Of a DNA stretch of 64,000 bases, positions 38,051 through 49,303 are shown piece after piece. Positions within the stretch are counted from its first letter, which is position 1. Every line of letters starts with the position of its first letter. A program made the position numbers and the translations under genes. The notes under the pieces were generated by a model, which was given only the letters and a program-made list of their open reading frames with translations, did no database searches and was not told the DNA's origin. The stretch is from Pantoea rodasii (GTDB taxonomy: Bacteria; Pseudomonadota; Gammaproteobacteria; Enterobacterales; Enterobacteriaceae), in NCBI RefSeq assembly GCF_002095465.1, contig NZ_MLFP01000008.1, positions 140,281 through 204,280 of the forward strand, read 5' to 3'.

Positions 38051-38936
38051 TGTGACGTCTCCTTTTCACACAAAGCATCGTGTTTATCGCTCATTAAGCG
38101 ACTCTATCATGGAGGCATACAGCCAGGTGGCCGTTGTCGCCTGAAAAAGCGTGCATTACGTCACAAAAATATATGTCGCACGACTGAGCCCCAAAGAGAG
38201 CCGTTACCAATTGGCAGGTTAAATGCTGAAAGGGAGGTGTTACAATAGAAAAATAACCCGGGATGTTCAGTCCCGGGCTCAAGGCTGGATTTCACATAAC
38301 CAGTCTCACGCCGGCTGTGTAAAGCGGACCACGGTCCTGAAAAGCGTACTGCAAACGTCACGAACGGCCATCATTGTGGTCGGATGCGCTCGCTTATTTT
38401 AATACGCAGGAGGAAAAACCCTTCCAGGAAGTATCTGATTTTCCTTAATTATCCTCCTGACTGTGAAATCTCTCTCTCACTGTACAGATTTCGCAGAAAT
38501 AATCCCTGAAGACTACTGCGGCATAAAAAACATGCATGCGGCATCTGTAGCACTCGGTATCATCAGAAGTGGATCCATTTACGATGCCGGAAATTCTGGT
38601 AACGCCACATTATATGTCCTGACGATCCCCCGCTAACCGATGGGGCATTATCTCCTCACGCAACAGTATGCCAGCGACTCTCATCCTGCCCTGCCGCGGT
38701 CAGGTTGCGGAAGGAGAACGACTTTTAAGTCAAAATAGATGGCCAGCCGGATGGGTTCGCCTCACAGTAACCGGTTTATTTCAGGCTGGCGTCTGCCGCC
38801 AACAACCAGGAGCTGAAACGCCGCAGGAACTGCGGACAAAATGTCCGCTGCACGCGGCATGCCGTAATTTATCTGGACCCTCTGTCCCCTCTCAGTTCGG
38901 CACACCTGCTGCTTGTCGGCCTGCGTAGGCGCTTCT
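38051..38936. other. Stretch without a supported gene
   Basis: Frames at 38094-38361 (minus) and 38668-38928 (plus) have no ribosome binding site or family signature. Confidence 0.35.
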
Positions 38937-41110
38937 TCAACTGTCCGCCAGTCTTATACCGTCGCCTTCTGCCGTGAGAAGCGCCTCAAAATCCCCGGCG
39001 GTGAGAGGCCTGCAAAGCCCGTTACCCTGCATGATATCGCACTGGGCGGTCGTCACGAACACCCGCTGCGCAGTATCCTCTATACCCTCCGCCGCCACAC
39101 TGAGTCCAAGACTTTTGCCTAGCGCCGCGACAGCCCGGAACATCATCCTTACACGTAGGCTGGTACCCAGCTCCAGGGTCAGCGACTTGTCAATCTTGAA
39201 GCCGCTGACGAATCCGTAGCGCAGGAGACGAATGGCGCCCAGCGTGCGTCCGTAATGATCGATGACGAACGCGGCTCCCGTGAGCCTGATAGCCTCAAAT
39301 TGCGTCGGCGAGTCCTGCACCAGTCCCGTCAGCAGCGGTTCATCCACCTCCAGATCCACAAAGGCTGCGTCGCCGCCTGCCGACTCCCGCAGCACGCTTT
39401 CCAGCCCTGGGCCGGAAAGCTGACGTGGGAACAGATTAACGCTGACACGTAGCTGCGGGCAGCGAGCCTGCCACTGGCGGACCTGCGCCAGCGCGGTGCG
39501 GATAATCCAGTCGCCAAGCGTGACTGACAACGGACTTTTACCAACATCTCAATAAACTCAGCGGGCAGTAGCAAGCCACGCGCGGGGTGCTGCCAGCGGA
39601 CCAGCGCCTCGCAGCCCAACAGGCGTCCGCTGTCGGCATCATAGCGCGGCTGGTAGTGAAGGATGAACTGCTGCTGCCGCACAGCAGTTTCCAGCTCACG
39701 CTCAAAGCGTCGGCGCCGCTGCTCAGCTTCAAGGAATTCAGGACGGAACAGAACGCTGCGCCCCTTGCCAGACGCCTTGGCCTGGTAAAGAGCCAGGTCT
39801 GCTGCCGACATCACCGACGACGCGTCCTGACCATGATCCGGGTAGGAGGCAATGCCAGTGCTGGCGCCAACTACTACAGGTGTATCGTGATAGCTGAAAG
39901 GCGTCTGTACGGCGGAAATCAGACGTTCCGCCGTCAGGCCCGCCCGGTTACTTCCGCCCGTCAGCAGAATGATAAACTCATCACCGCCAAGCCGGGCGGC
40001 AGTGACCGCGTCCGCGCACACCAGCCGGATCTGCTCCGCGACGTGACAGAGCAGCGCGTCGCCGGCGGCGTGCCCGAGCGTATCATTCACCTCCTTGAAG
40101 CCATCCAGGTCAGTCATCAGCAGCGTATATGACACACCGGCCTCAGTCAGTTGCTCCAGCTGCAGCATGAACGCGCGACGGCTGGCAAGCCGGGTCAGCA
40201 TGTCCAGTGAGGCGAGCTCGCAAAGGCGAGCCTCGCTCTCATGTCGGGCGGTGACGTCACGGATAATCATCCCCACCAGCCGTTCACCGCCCTCCCGCCA
40301 GCCAGAAAACGAGACTTCAGCAGGAAACTCCCGGCCGTCGCGCCGCTGCCCCCATATCTGCAGCGTGCGCGGTTGTGAAATCGCTGCCTCTTCGCTGGTG
40401 ATACGTTCGAGCTCGTTGCGGTAGTCGGTCTGGCAGCGTTCGGGAATAAGCCCGGCCACATACTGGCCCACCATCTCCTGCGCGCCGTAACCAAATATAA
40501 CGGTGGCGGCCGGATTCCAGAAGGTAATGCCACGCTGCAGGTCGGTGCAGATAATGGCGTCCGGGGAGGTGGCTGAGATGGACTCCAGCCGCTGCTGGCT
40601 GGCGTGACGGAGCATTTCGAGCCGGTGGACCTCCATCCGGTCCATCACCAGCGAGGCTATGTCGGCCAGGTGCTGTCGGTCTGCGTCCGCCAGAGGTGGG
40701 CGCGGCTGCGTGTCGGTAAGGCACACGGTACCAATATGGTAACCGTCCGGCGTGGCCAGTGGGATCCCCGCGTAGAATCGGATATGCGGGTAGCCATGGA
40801 CCAGCGGGCTGTCGCGAAAGCGCGGATCATCAAGGGTATCCGGTACACAGAGGATCTCCCCCTTCGCCAGCGTGTGATCGCAGAAAGCCACGTGGCGAGC
40901 TGTGCCGGAGATGTTAAGCCCGTAGCGGGACGAAAAAAACTGCCGCTGATCGTCAATCAGTGAGACGAAGGCGGTGGGTACACGAAAGAGGCGCGCGGCC
41001 AGGGTGGTAAGCCGGTCAAGCGCGTCCTCCGGGAGCGCATTCGCCTGCTGATAGTGCGCCAGCGCGGCGAGACGGGCGGTCTCGTGGTCTTCTGAGGTCG
41101 GGCGTTTCAG
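38937..41110 (-). pseudogene. GAF-PAS-GGDEF-EAL c-di-GMP protein, frameshifted
   Basis: In order from the N terminus: a GAF domain (RVPTAFVSLIDDQRQFFSSR to IRFYAGIPLATPDGYHIGTV), a PAS domain (PDAIICTDLQRGITFWNPAA), GGDEF with DGFKEVNDTLGHAAGDALL and intact LGGDEF but no RxxD site, then EAL. The EAL part starts in one frame (CEALVRWQHPARG) and continues in another from about 39540 (TLGDWIIRTAL). One base added in the T run at 39538-39541 rejoins them, giving about 724 residues. The catalytic pair DD of the EAL domain is ID-H (FVIDHYGRT), so phosphodiesterase activity is doubtful and net cyclase activity more likely. The start is unclear: CTG at 41110 has AGAGGGGA upstream, and ATG 41148 would need one extra A. 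Confidence 0.82.
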
Positions 41111-41537
41111 AGTCTGTCCCCTCTTGTAAAATGAGCTGTGGCCGGCATGACACAGTAAAAAAGGGACACGTTCAATCAGACGAGACCGCAGAAATTCCTG
41201 CCGCCCCGCCGCCGGAAGAAAGGCCCGTCAGCTGGCCCCGATGCGGGCGGGCTCAGATATAAAATGACGCCGCGTCACCGGGGCATCAAAAAGATGATAA
41301 TTCCTGAGCATTCCACGGCAATAATCCGCCTTTCAGGTAAGCGCAGACGCGCAGACTGAAGTGCACGTCTTAGGGAGTAGAAATTACGAGGTCCTCCACC
41401 TTCCCCAGCCGTGCGGTGGGTCTCTTCAATCTCGGGATACCCGTGTCGTGCCGCACAGTAAAATTTCTGCACAAGCCCTTGTCTTCTTATCGGCCAACCC
41501 TGTCTTAACTTCAGGGACTGCCAGCGGACAGAGCCTG
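41111..41537. other. Intergenic stretch, no supported gene
   Basis: It probably includes the control region of the GAF-PAS-GGDEF-EAL gene. No other feature seen. Confidence 0.3.
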
Positions 41538-41796
41538 CTACTTTTTCTTTTGCGGCACCAGGGCATAGTGAGGATGACGCCCGGCGAGAAGCAGCAGGAG
41601 TTCATACTCTCCCTGACTCAGGGGGGCGGGATTTTTGCCGCCTCCTTCATCTGCCAGACGCGCAGGCTGAGTTCAAACCGCTCGGCGGCAGACTCCTGCG
41701 ACAAGCCGGCGGCAAGCCGTAGTTCCCGCACATCGGAACCGACAACGACAGGGCGATATAGAAGCTGATTTCCCAGAAGACACTCCCTTTAACCAT
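41538..41796 (-). pseudogene. XRE-like helix-turn-helix protein, frameshifted twice
   Basis: Reading from ATG 41796 (GGAG 4 bases upstream), MVKGSVFWE must be followed by one extra A to reach NQLLYRPVVVGSDVRELRLA and AGLSQESAAERFELSLRVWQ, an XRE-type helix-turn-helix. A second extra A near 41634 leads on to NPAPLSQGEYELLLLLAGRH and the end PQKKK with TAG at 41538. Restored length about 86 residues. Both breaks are in short T runs on the plus strand. Probably a small transcriptional regulator lying between two c-di-GMP/chemotaxis genes. Confidence 0.6.
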
Positions 41797-42147
41797 TGCG
41801 CTCCGGACAGGACCGGAAGGATGAAAAATAGCGTGAAGTATTCAACGCATTATAAAATTATCATTATATTATCTTAACTTTTATTGCGTAATGCAATGCA
41901 CACAACTTGATCCTTCAAAGGTTAACCGCAAGCCGGAATAAATTAATCACAGAGCCGCTTCGTATTATTTCTTTTGTGGGAATATTTTATTTTCGCCGCC
42001 CCAGGAATCCTCTCCTTTTTTAACAAAAAACTTACACAGAGATTATTCCGGTATTTTCTGTCTGATTATTCGCCAGGATAGGCAGGGCTTACTGGCGGCA
42101 ACGTTTTCTATACCGCCTTACCCTGTAATGATAAAAAGGACAACCTC
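41797..42147. other. AT-rich intergenic region
   Basis: Divergent promoter region between the HTH gene and the DUF3606 gene. Strongly AT-rich; no hexamer pair can be fixed. Confidence 0.35.
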
Positions 42148-42357
42148 ATGAAAAATCGCGATTATATTCAGCGACGGGTCCCAGCTGACCTCAGCAAGAT
42201 AGACATTCGTCAACAGTGGCAGATAACCTTCTGGACGCTTGAGCTTCGTACGACGCAGGAACGCCTGAGCCGTGCCATACGCGAAGCGGGTCCTGATACC
42301 GGCAAGGTACGCGAGTGGCTTGAGAAAAACCCGCCAGGTATCGCCTCACGCGGCTGA
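42148..42357 (+). CDS. DUF3606-family small protein
   Basis: A 69-residue protein, MKNRDYIQRRVPADLSKIDI, with AAAGGA before the ATG. The core WQITFWTLELRTTQERLSRA followed by IREAGPDTGKVREWL matches DUF3606 (consensus like YEVRYWT-x-x-LGV-x-x-x-x-L, then A-V-x-x-VG). These are small cytosolic proteins of unknown function, common on plasmids and sometimes stress-induced. Convergent with the chemoreceptor at 42471. Confidence 0.75.
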   Translation: MKNRDYIQRRVPADLSKIDIRQQWQITFWTLELRTTQERLSRAIREAGPDTGKVREWLEKNPPGIASRG

Positions 42358-42470
42358 GACCTGGCGGCAAAATCAGGACTTCTGAGTGGCCCACCTGAAC
42401 AATCAGGACAGATCGCGCAACCTGCTGAGTCATGTTGACTGCGGCCGTCGAGTATCAACGATGCCCGAAG

Positions 42471-43927
42471 CTACCCATTGTCCTTGATGTGTTGAGGTAG
42501 CCGGGGGATCCTCCAGACACCATTTGCCGACAAAACGGAAGTCTCATTAACCCTGGCGCTGCCATCTGTCGCCGCAGGCAGGGTAAAACGGGTGATCGCG
42601 CCACCCAGCGCAGTCGTCTGCCCACTCAGGCTGCCCGCAGTAGCGGAGACTTGCTGCACCAGCGTGGCGTTCTGCTGCGTAACGCGGTCAAGCTCCGCCA
42701 CGGCGAGCGTGACCTGCGCGATCCCTTTGCTCTGTTCTTCCGATGCCAGGGCAATCTGGCCAATCAGCGCATTGACTCCTTCGCCGCCTCGCAACACCTC
42801 GTTCATCGTGGCACCGGCGCTGTCTGCTGAACGTCTCCCATCGCTGATGCGCACCACGGTGTCGGCAATCAGCCCTTCAATTTCTTTCGAGGCGGCTGCG
42901 CTGCGCTGCGCCAACGAGCGCACTTCAGAAGCCACAACGGCAAAACCACGCCCCTGCTCACCGGCACGGGCGGCCTCGACAGCGGCATTAAGCGCCAGGA
43001 TATTGGTCTGGAAGGCAATGCTGTTAATGGTCGAGGTAAACTGTCGGATCTTTTCTGAGCCCTCTGCGATCCCGCCCATGGCGTCAACCACGGTCTGCAT
43101 CAGCTCCGCGCCCCGCTGCGTTATGTCGGCAGTGAGGCCTGCCAGCTCGCGCGCTTCGCGGGCGTGTCCGCGTTATGAGTGACCGTGGCAGTGATTTCCT
43201 CCATGCTGGCCGCGGTCTGCTCAAGCGCGGCGGCCTGAGTGGAGGTTCTGTCGGACAGGTCGGCGTTGCCGGCGGCAATCTCGCCGGCCTCACGGTGCAG
43301 GATAACCGCGTTATCACGGATAGCTTCCACCGCGTCCAGCAGGCTGTACTGCATCTCCCTGACCAGCGGCACCAGTTGCCCGACGCAGTTGCGGCCCAAA
43401 TCTTCCGGCTCTCGCGTGAGGTCGCCGTCCGCAATGGTCTGCAGGTGCGCGCGGATTTTTGCCACCGGTCGCACGAGGTACACCAGTAAGTAGCGGTCGC
43501 AGAACGCCAGCAGCGCGATGGCGGCCAGTAGCGCGGTGAAGAGGATAACTTCAAGCCGGTGTCGCTCTGCCATAACCGGTGCATCCTCGGCCGCCAGCTG
43601 CCGGGTCAGGGCCTCGAGCCGCTCGCGCGCCGCATCAGGGTAGCGGTCAGGTGCGGATAGCGCGGCGCGGTAACCGTCCCAGGCCGCGTCTGACGGGACA
43701 GCAGTCAGCAACGACATCTTATCGGTCAGGGTCCCGTCCTGCATGACAAGCCCTGCCCGGGTGAGAAAGGTCAGCTGCTGTGTCAGGGTGTCAGCGCGGT
43801 CGGCATGGCGATACATCTCGCGTAGCGTCAGCGAGCCATAGCCGCCTGCAAGCGCCAGCACACCCAGTGAGAAGAGCATCATCCAGAGCACGACGCGTCG
43901 GATGGTAAAGTGTCTGAGTAACTGCAT
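42471..43927 (-). pseudogene. Methyl-accepting chemotaxis protein, one-base frameshift
   Basis: From ATG 43927 (MQLLRHFTIRRVVLWMML, with GGGGAAA upstream): membrane segment 1, a short periplasmic helical sensor, membrane segment 2 (LEVILFTALLAAIALLAF), HAMP, and the first methylation helix (TQAAALEQTAASMEEITATV). At about 43165 the frame breaks after THNAD. One extra A gives [16 protein letters not shown] and joins the second frame, which holds the hairpin [20 protein letters not shown] and [19 protein letters not shown] to the end at 42471. Restored length about 485 residues. Ligand unknown. No CheR/CheB tether pentapeptide. Divergent from the EAL protein at 44270. Confidence 0.87.
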
Positions 43928-44269
43928 GGAATTTTCCCCGGTGTGGCTATTATTAAATAACAATAAAATTTATTGCTTATTTTAATTGCGTGCGTTATTA
44001 AATTGCGCACTACATTTATTTATAGAGAGTCTGGCAGGAATAATTAAAAAAGGACACTTGCAGACGATAAAATAAAAGAATCGTCCTGCATTAAATAATT
44101 CGCTAAAGAAAATAAAAATGACATCAGACCAGATAGAGCCTATAGTGGTCCTCATATTAAAGTTTTTATAGTTCTTCCCTTTCGCAGAAATCGCCTTTCA
44201 TAACGGTTCGTTAATATACATTTTTCCTTTTTAATTTCGCACCGGAACCAGGCCGGGGCGGAGGAATCT

Positions 44270-46051
44270 ATGCTGAAAAATCTCAGTGGCGACGACGATC
44301 GCCGCGCGCGGGCGCTCAAGGCGCTGCGCAGTCCCGACGAAAGTCGCGACGACGTGCTTCGCAAGTTTGTCCGGCTGGCGAGCCAGGCACTCGGCATCCC
44401 GGGCAGTTTTATTTCTGTACTGGACGATGAGTTCCAGTACGTACAGGCCGCCCACAACTTTGCGCTGGAAGTGTCTTCCCGCGAGAACTCCCTCTGTCGA
44501 CACGCTGTGGATAGTGACAGCGCGGTGGTCGTGCCAGATACGGGGCTGGACGCCCGTTTTGTGACGCATCCGCTGATCACCGGCGCGCCGTATATCCGCT
44601 TCTATGCCGGCGTACCCCTGAAAAACCGCGACGGAATCGTGCTAGGCACGCTGTGCGTCACGGACACCGAGCCGCACCCGTTTGGCGCCGAGCAGGTTAC
44701 CACCCTGAAGCTGCTGGCCGCGCTGGTGATGTCGTTTCTGGAGGCCTGGCACTCCGCCGGATTTACCGACCCGGTTACCGGCCTGCCCAACCGCCAGCGC
44801 CTCATCCGCGACCTGCAGTTTCTGGCCGCATCGGGCGACAACGCGCCACGCAGACTGGTACTGATTGACTGCATTGACATGCCACGCGCCTACGAACTCG
44901 CTCGTTCTGTGGGCATGGAGCCGGTGGAAAGCCTGCTGAAAGACGTGGCCACCCTGCTCCCTCTGCGCCTGCGCCCGGCGCCTGACGAGATGCTCTATAC
45001 CGTCGCCACAGGGCGATTTGCCGTCCTGACACGCGATAGCAGTCATGTGAGTGCGGACTGGGTCGCAGGGCGCCTGGAGGGGATCAGCGCCGACCTCGGG
45101 GATGGGATCGCCGTGGCGCTCAGCACCCACACCGGCGAAGTGGGCTTCCACACGGGCAGCATTTCGGCACAGGAAGCGCTGCGCCGGGCAGTCAGCGCGC
45201 TGCACGAGGCTATCGGCCGGGGCGTTCCCGCCATGCGATTTAGTCAGGCAAGCGATGCACGCCATACACAGGACTTTACCCTGATGAACGACCTCGCCGC
45301 CGCGCTGCGTGAAAACAGAGGTCTGTGGCTAGCCTTTCAGCCTAAAATTTGCCTGCACAGCGGCAGGCCCGTAGGTCTGGAGGCACTGATCCGCTGGCGT
45401 CACCCGGTGCGCGGTGAACTTTCTCCCGCTCTGTTTGTGCCACTGGCAGAGCAAACCCAACTGCTAAGCGAACTGACGGTCTGGGTCACCGATAGCGCCA
45501 TCGCCCGCCTCATGAGGCTGCGCAACAGCTGTATTCAGCTTCCGGTAACGATAAATGTCAGCAGCCGGGACTTTGCGCGCGAAGGGTTTGCTGACGCGCT
45601 GGAAGTGAAGATGATAAGGGCTAAACTCCCCACCTCACTGCTGGGCATTGAGTGTCTGGAGACCGAACGTATTATTGAGAGTCCATCGGCAATGCGCGGG
45701 CTGGAGATGCTCAAGCTGCGTGGATTTGGGATTTCGCTCGATGACTTCGGTACCGGCTACAGCAACATCAGTTATTTGCGGAGCATGCCCCTGGACATCA
45801 TCAAACTGGACCGCACCCTCATCAGTGAAATTTCGTCCGACACCGCCTCGCGCATCATCGCACGCAGCATTATTGGCATGCTGAAGGAGCTGGACTACAC
45901 GGTGCTTGCTGAAGGCGTTGAGAATGCGGAAACGGTTACCGCTCTCACGGAGTACGGCTGTGACCAGGCGCAGGGATTTTTTTATTCCCGTCCGCTGCCG
46001 GAAGCAGAGCTCGATGAGTGGCTGTCCTGGAAGCTGCGCAGCCAGTGCTGA
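44270..46051 (+). CDS. GAF-GGDEF(degenerate)-EAL c-di-GMP phosphodiesterase
   Basis: A 593-residue cytosolic protein; GGAGG lies 5 bases before ATG 44270. The GAF domain (about residues 20-160, SFISVLDDEFQYVQAAHNFA to YIRFYAGVPLKNRDGIVLGT) resembles that of the protein at 38937-41110. The GGDEF domain keeps the fold start (DPVTGLPNRQRL) but the active loop is GRFAVL, so it is inactive and may be regulatory. The EAL domain is complete: EALIRWRHP, TINVSSRDF, IECLETERI, SLDDFGTGYSN, IKLDRTLI, AEGVE and QGFFYSRPL. It should hydrolyse c-di-GMP to pGpG under GAF control. It converges with a diguanylate cyclase that ends 11 bases away. Confidence 0.93.
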   Translation: MLKNLSGDDDRRARALKALRSPDESRDDVLRKFVRLASQALGIPGSFISVLDDEFQYVQAAHNFALEVSSRENSLCRHAVDSDSAVVVPDTGLDARFVTHPLITGAPYIRFYAGVPLKNRDGIVLGTLCVTDTEPHPFGAEQVTTLKLLAALVMSFLEAWHSAGFTDPVTGLPNRQRLIRDLQFLAASGDNAPRRLVLIDCIDMPRAYELARSVGMEPVESLLKDVATLLPLRLRPAPDEMLYTVATGRFAVLTRDSSHVSADWVAGRLEGISADLGDGIAVALSTHTGEVGFHTGSISAQEALRRAVSALHEAIGRGVPAMRFSQASDARHTQDFTLMNDLAAALRENRGLWLAFQPKICLHSGRPVGLEALIRWRHPVRGELSPALFVPLAEQTQLLSELTVWVTDSAIARLMRLRNSCIQLPVTINVSSRDFAREGFADALEVKMIRAKLPTSLLGIECLETERIIESPSAMRGLEMLKLRGFGISLDDFGTGYSNISYLRSMPLDIIKLDRTLISEISSDTASRIIARSIIGMLKELDYTVLAEGVENAETVTALTEYGCDQAQGFFYSRPLPEAELDEWLSWKLRSQC

Positions 46052-46061
46052 CTGCGCGTCC

Positions 46062-47632
46062 TCAGGCCGGTATGTTGTATCGCCTGAAACCTCCGGGTCC
46101 GGCGATAATAACCGCGTTGCGTCCGGCGCTTTTGGCCTCATAAAGCGCCTCGTCGGCGCGGCGCAGGAGCGCATCGCGGCTGCCACTGTCGGCCAATGCC
46201 GCCACCCCGGCCGAAACTGTCATGTTTCCTACATACGGGAACGTTGTAGTGCTCACCATCTCGCGGATGCGCTCCGCCGTTCGGGCCGAATCTTTCAGAG
46301 ACGTCTGCGAAAGCAGGATAATAAATTCCTCACCGCCAGTACGGCAGACCACATCCGCGTTCCGACATGCCTGCCGCAGCAATCCGGCCAGGCTTACCAG
46401 CACCGCATCACCTGCATCGTGGCCGTACCAGTCATTAATTTTTTTAAAGTGGTCAATGTCAATGGCAATCGCACACTGTGAAGCATCATCGCCGCGTCGA
46501 TCAGCCATTAGGGTAAAGCCACGGCGGTTGCAAAGTCCGGTAAGCGGGTCCGTCATGGCCGCGTCGCTGAGCGTTGCCATGCGGCCGGCTACATCGTGGC
46601 GGTGATCCAGCACGGCCTCTTTAAGGCGTTCGGCTTCATAATACCAGGCCTGCACCGTCGCCAGCGACGCTTCGCTGCCGTCATCCCGCACCATACCTGC
46701 CAGTCTCTCCAGTGGAGAGGCGATACGCCCGGCCAGCAGGGTCACCATGGCGACCGTCAGGATAATAATTCCCAGCAGGAACCACAGCGCCTTTTCTGCG
46801 GTGCGCACCAGAATATCCCGCACCGTTTCAGAAGTTCCCGCAATAAAAATGTTCCAGTCCGTAATGTGCATGCTGGCGTAACCTGTCAGGAACTTTTGCC
46901 CGTCCGCTTCAGTGCTGAAACGGCCACTGACCGTCTCAGCCAGCCGCTTCTGCAGCGCGGGAGCCAGCGTCATTTTTGTCCCCACGCGGGCCGGGTCGTG
47001 GCTGAAAATGATGAGGCCGTCATTGCTGACGATGCTGACGGTCGATCCGCGAGCGTAAAAATGCTGGCTCAGAATATCGCTAAGCATACTCTGTTTTTTG
47101 AGGTAGATGGTTCCGCCAATATAGCCCAGATAATCGCCCTCCGGCGTAAACAGCGGCTGTGACAGAAACACAACGTAGTTACCGGAGGCAGACGTAAAAG
47201 GTGCTGAGATAAACGGCTTCCGCGTGGTGATAGCCTGACGGCTCGCGTCGGAATGCAGTCTTACACCCACCAGGCTCAGACTTTCAGGTGAGGCTGCGGC
47301 GATAACAGCATCACGATTAACCACCACTACCGTATTGAAAAATCCAGACTGCAGCCGGAGCCGGTCAGTCTCGCCTCTGAGCTGCACCGGATTGGTCAGG
47401 CCTTGAATTTGTGTAGCGCTCCAGGCAAGCTCACGCTGGGCCGTGGCAAGATAACGGTCGGTTGTATCGGCCAGCTTGCGGGCATAAGCGATATTGCTCT
47501 CGAGCAGACTCTCCTCAATATTCCCTTTCTGGAAAATCAGCAGGGCCCCGAGCAGCAGGCATGATGTCAGCATAACACCACCCACGGAAAGTAATATAAG
47601 CAGCGTGCGAAGACGTAATTTTTCAGAGACAT
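46062..47632 (-). pseudogene. dCache-GGDEF diguanylate cyclase, N-terminal frameshift
   Basis: The open frame 46062-47585 (507 residues from GTG) has membrane segment 1 (MLTSCLLLGALLIF), a periplasmic double-Cache sensor (PVQLRGETDRLRLQSGFFNT to SFHDP-like IIFSHDPARVG), segment 2 (ALWFLLGIIILTVAMVTLL), a HAMP-like linker and a full GGDEF domain with DIDHFKKINDWYGHDAGD, TGGEEF and the inhibitory RNAD motif. It should be an active, feedback-inhibited cyclase. A better N terminus (MSLKKLRLRTLLILLSVGGV) starts at ATG 47632 if one A is added to the T run at 47619-47623. Without that the gene may still start at GTG 47585 and be functional. Confidence 0.85.
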
Positions 47633-47859
47633 GACGTCAGCAGTCCGGAGAAAGTTTCATTAAAATATAGCGATTATCCGAGAGATTAAAGCAAGAAGCA
47701 CATTAGTAAAAATACCCCGTTTACGGGCATAAGAAGCATTATCTGGCAGATGTGCAACGGCCCACGTCACAGGATATAGCTTAAACTTAAAGAGGGACGA
47801 CTTTCAGTCGAAGCGGTCTTATTTGCATGGCAACCTGTCTCATGCAACGCCCAGTGGCA

Positions 47860-48177
47860 TCATCGACAGATTTTTTTCTCGGAGAGGATCTGTATAAGAT
47901 GTTTTTTTAATTCAACGTTAATGCTCATAGTCTCGTCCTGCCAGTATCGCTCAAGCGTGAGCCTGCCCACCAAATCGCACGTGCAATCCATGGTCGCAAC
48001 AATACGATGTCGGGACACATTTCTGGTAATGACCGGAACAGCATCAACAACAGCTGAAAAATAAAGCTGCTCATCAAATATGAGCCACAACCTCGCGGTA
48101 TCTGAAACGATATTACCCAGAATTTCAAAACGCCGGTGGACAGTACTGGTGCTGTATGACATAGGAAAAATATTCAT
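47860..48177 (-). CDS. Hypothetical protein
   Basis: A 105-residue frame, MNIFPMSYSTSTVHRRFEIL, GNIVSDTARLWLIFDEQLYF, ending VELKKHLIQILSEKK. No clear ribosome binding site. Mixed alpha/beta with no known motif or membrane segment. Kept because the amino-acid pattern looks like a real protein and no better frame overlaps it. Confidence 0.45.
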   Translation of the reverse strand: MNIFPMSYSTSTVHRRFEILGNIVSDTARLWLIFDEQLYFSAVVDAVPVITRNVSRHRIVATMDCTCDLVGRLTLERYWQDETMSINVELKKHLIQILSEKKICR

Positions 48178-48397
48178 GTTTAATATTGCGTTAAGTAATA
48201 CTCTGATTTAAGTAATAAGGGCACATGATCCGACAGTCCGCAAGCGGAACATTACCTTGTTATTTTTAGTCGCTATTCCTGAGATTTTCCATCCTGAGCA
48301 GTACCGTCCTGTACACCAGTTCCTCACACCCTGAACGCAGAACCTGCCGCTATTCTGCGTGAAGATTAAGTCTGCAGTGGCTCAGAGGAGCAAAAGT

Positions 48398-48472
48398 ATG
48401 GTGCGGCTGAAATATTTACTCCTCATCATTGCCGGAATATCAGGGGTTCAGATTAACGCTGCGATTATCTGA
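48398..48472 (+). CDS. 24-residue hydrophobic peptide
   Basis: ATG at 48398 is preceded by AGGAG at 8 bases. The product MVRLKYLLLIIAGISGVQIN plus AAII is a single membrane segment with a short basic N terminus, like the many tiny stress-induced membrane peptides of enterobacteria. A type I toxin is another possibility, but no antisense RNA promoter is evident. Unknown family. Confidence 0.45.
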   Translation: MVRLKYLLLIIAGISGVQINAAII

Positions 48473-49120
48473 GACGAGGTAAACAGGAAAACAACGTGGG
48501 CGAAAGTATGCCCCTAACCCTGCCCGTGACCCGTTTCAGTCCGTTAAGAGGCTCTGGATATTAAAACCCGGCGCGGAATGACCGCCCTTTCAAGTTACAG
48601 GTTTTGCCACGCCGTACGGGTAATCCCCTGTTCCATACAAAGATCACCAGATCTGATGGAGCCCCCGTAAGAATGAGTCGGAACAGTGCCGGGAAAGGCT
48701 GAGGTTTTTCATCTCACCAGAAACACGGCTTCTTAGTGAAGCCATAACATACCTTTCTGGTCTCCATTACGATTGATTAACGGCTCTTGCTGCCATTTTA
48801 CTGAGTGCTGGCCGAACCTCTGATCCCGCTGCATAAAGAGCTCGTTATCATGGTGCATTCGCTGTGTGCCGGGAAGATATAAGGCGGAAAATGAACAGGA
48901 AAACTGCTGAAAATCATTTAATTTGGCTGGGAGTTAAGCGGCCCTGGGATTAGGTGTGATGAATACTTATCAGTCATTTGCAACATTGTAAATGTCAGAA
49001 AATAACGTCAGGCATTATGTGCGAGGCGTCATAAACATTAAAAATAATAATTTATCTTAGTGCGTTGAGGCGGTCTGGTGCCACACTTAAAGTTCAAGAC
49101 CACATGCCACAGGAGAATTT
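48473..49120. other. Intergenic stretch upstream of yciG
   Basis: No frame is supported. The AT-rich last 150 bases before 49121 should contain the yciG promoter. Confidence 0.35.
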
Positions 49121-49303
49121 ATGACCTCAGTAAGACGCGGTGGCTCCGGAAACTTCGCCGCCGATCCCCTCCGTGCCGCTGCAGCCGGAAGTAAGGGGGG
49201 TGCTGCGAGCGGAGGGAATTTTAAAAACTGCCCGGACCGGGCTCGCGAGGCGGGTCGTAAAGGCGGGCTCATCAGTCGACGGAAACCAAAACCGGAAGCC
49301 TGA
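49121..49303 (+). CDS. yciG: YciG-like KGG-motif stress protein
   Basis: A 60-residue protein with AGGAG 6 bases before the ATG. It reads MTSVRRGGSGNFAADPLRAA, AAGSKGGAASGGNFKNCPDR and AREAGRKGGLISRRKP, matching E. coli YciG and YmdF (RGGSGNFAEDREKASDAGRK). These hydrophilic Gly/Lys repeats resemble con-10/GsiB stress proteins. E. coli YciG is RpoS-controlled and reported to affect swarming motility. Here it sits 0.8 kb upstream of the ycgZ-ymgA-ariR operon, which fits a shared motility/biofilm regulon. The last repeat is shortened to RRKPKPEA. Confidence 0.85.
   Translation: MTSVRRGGSGNFAADPLRAAAAGSKGGAASGGNFKNCPDRAREAGRKGGLISRRKPKPEA

Noticed and set aside
44231..45265. Long minus-strand frames opposite the GAF-GGDEF-EAL gene
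   Set aside because: They are high-GC shadows of the plus-strand gene, whose domains and ribosome binding site are clear.
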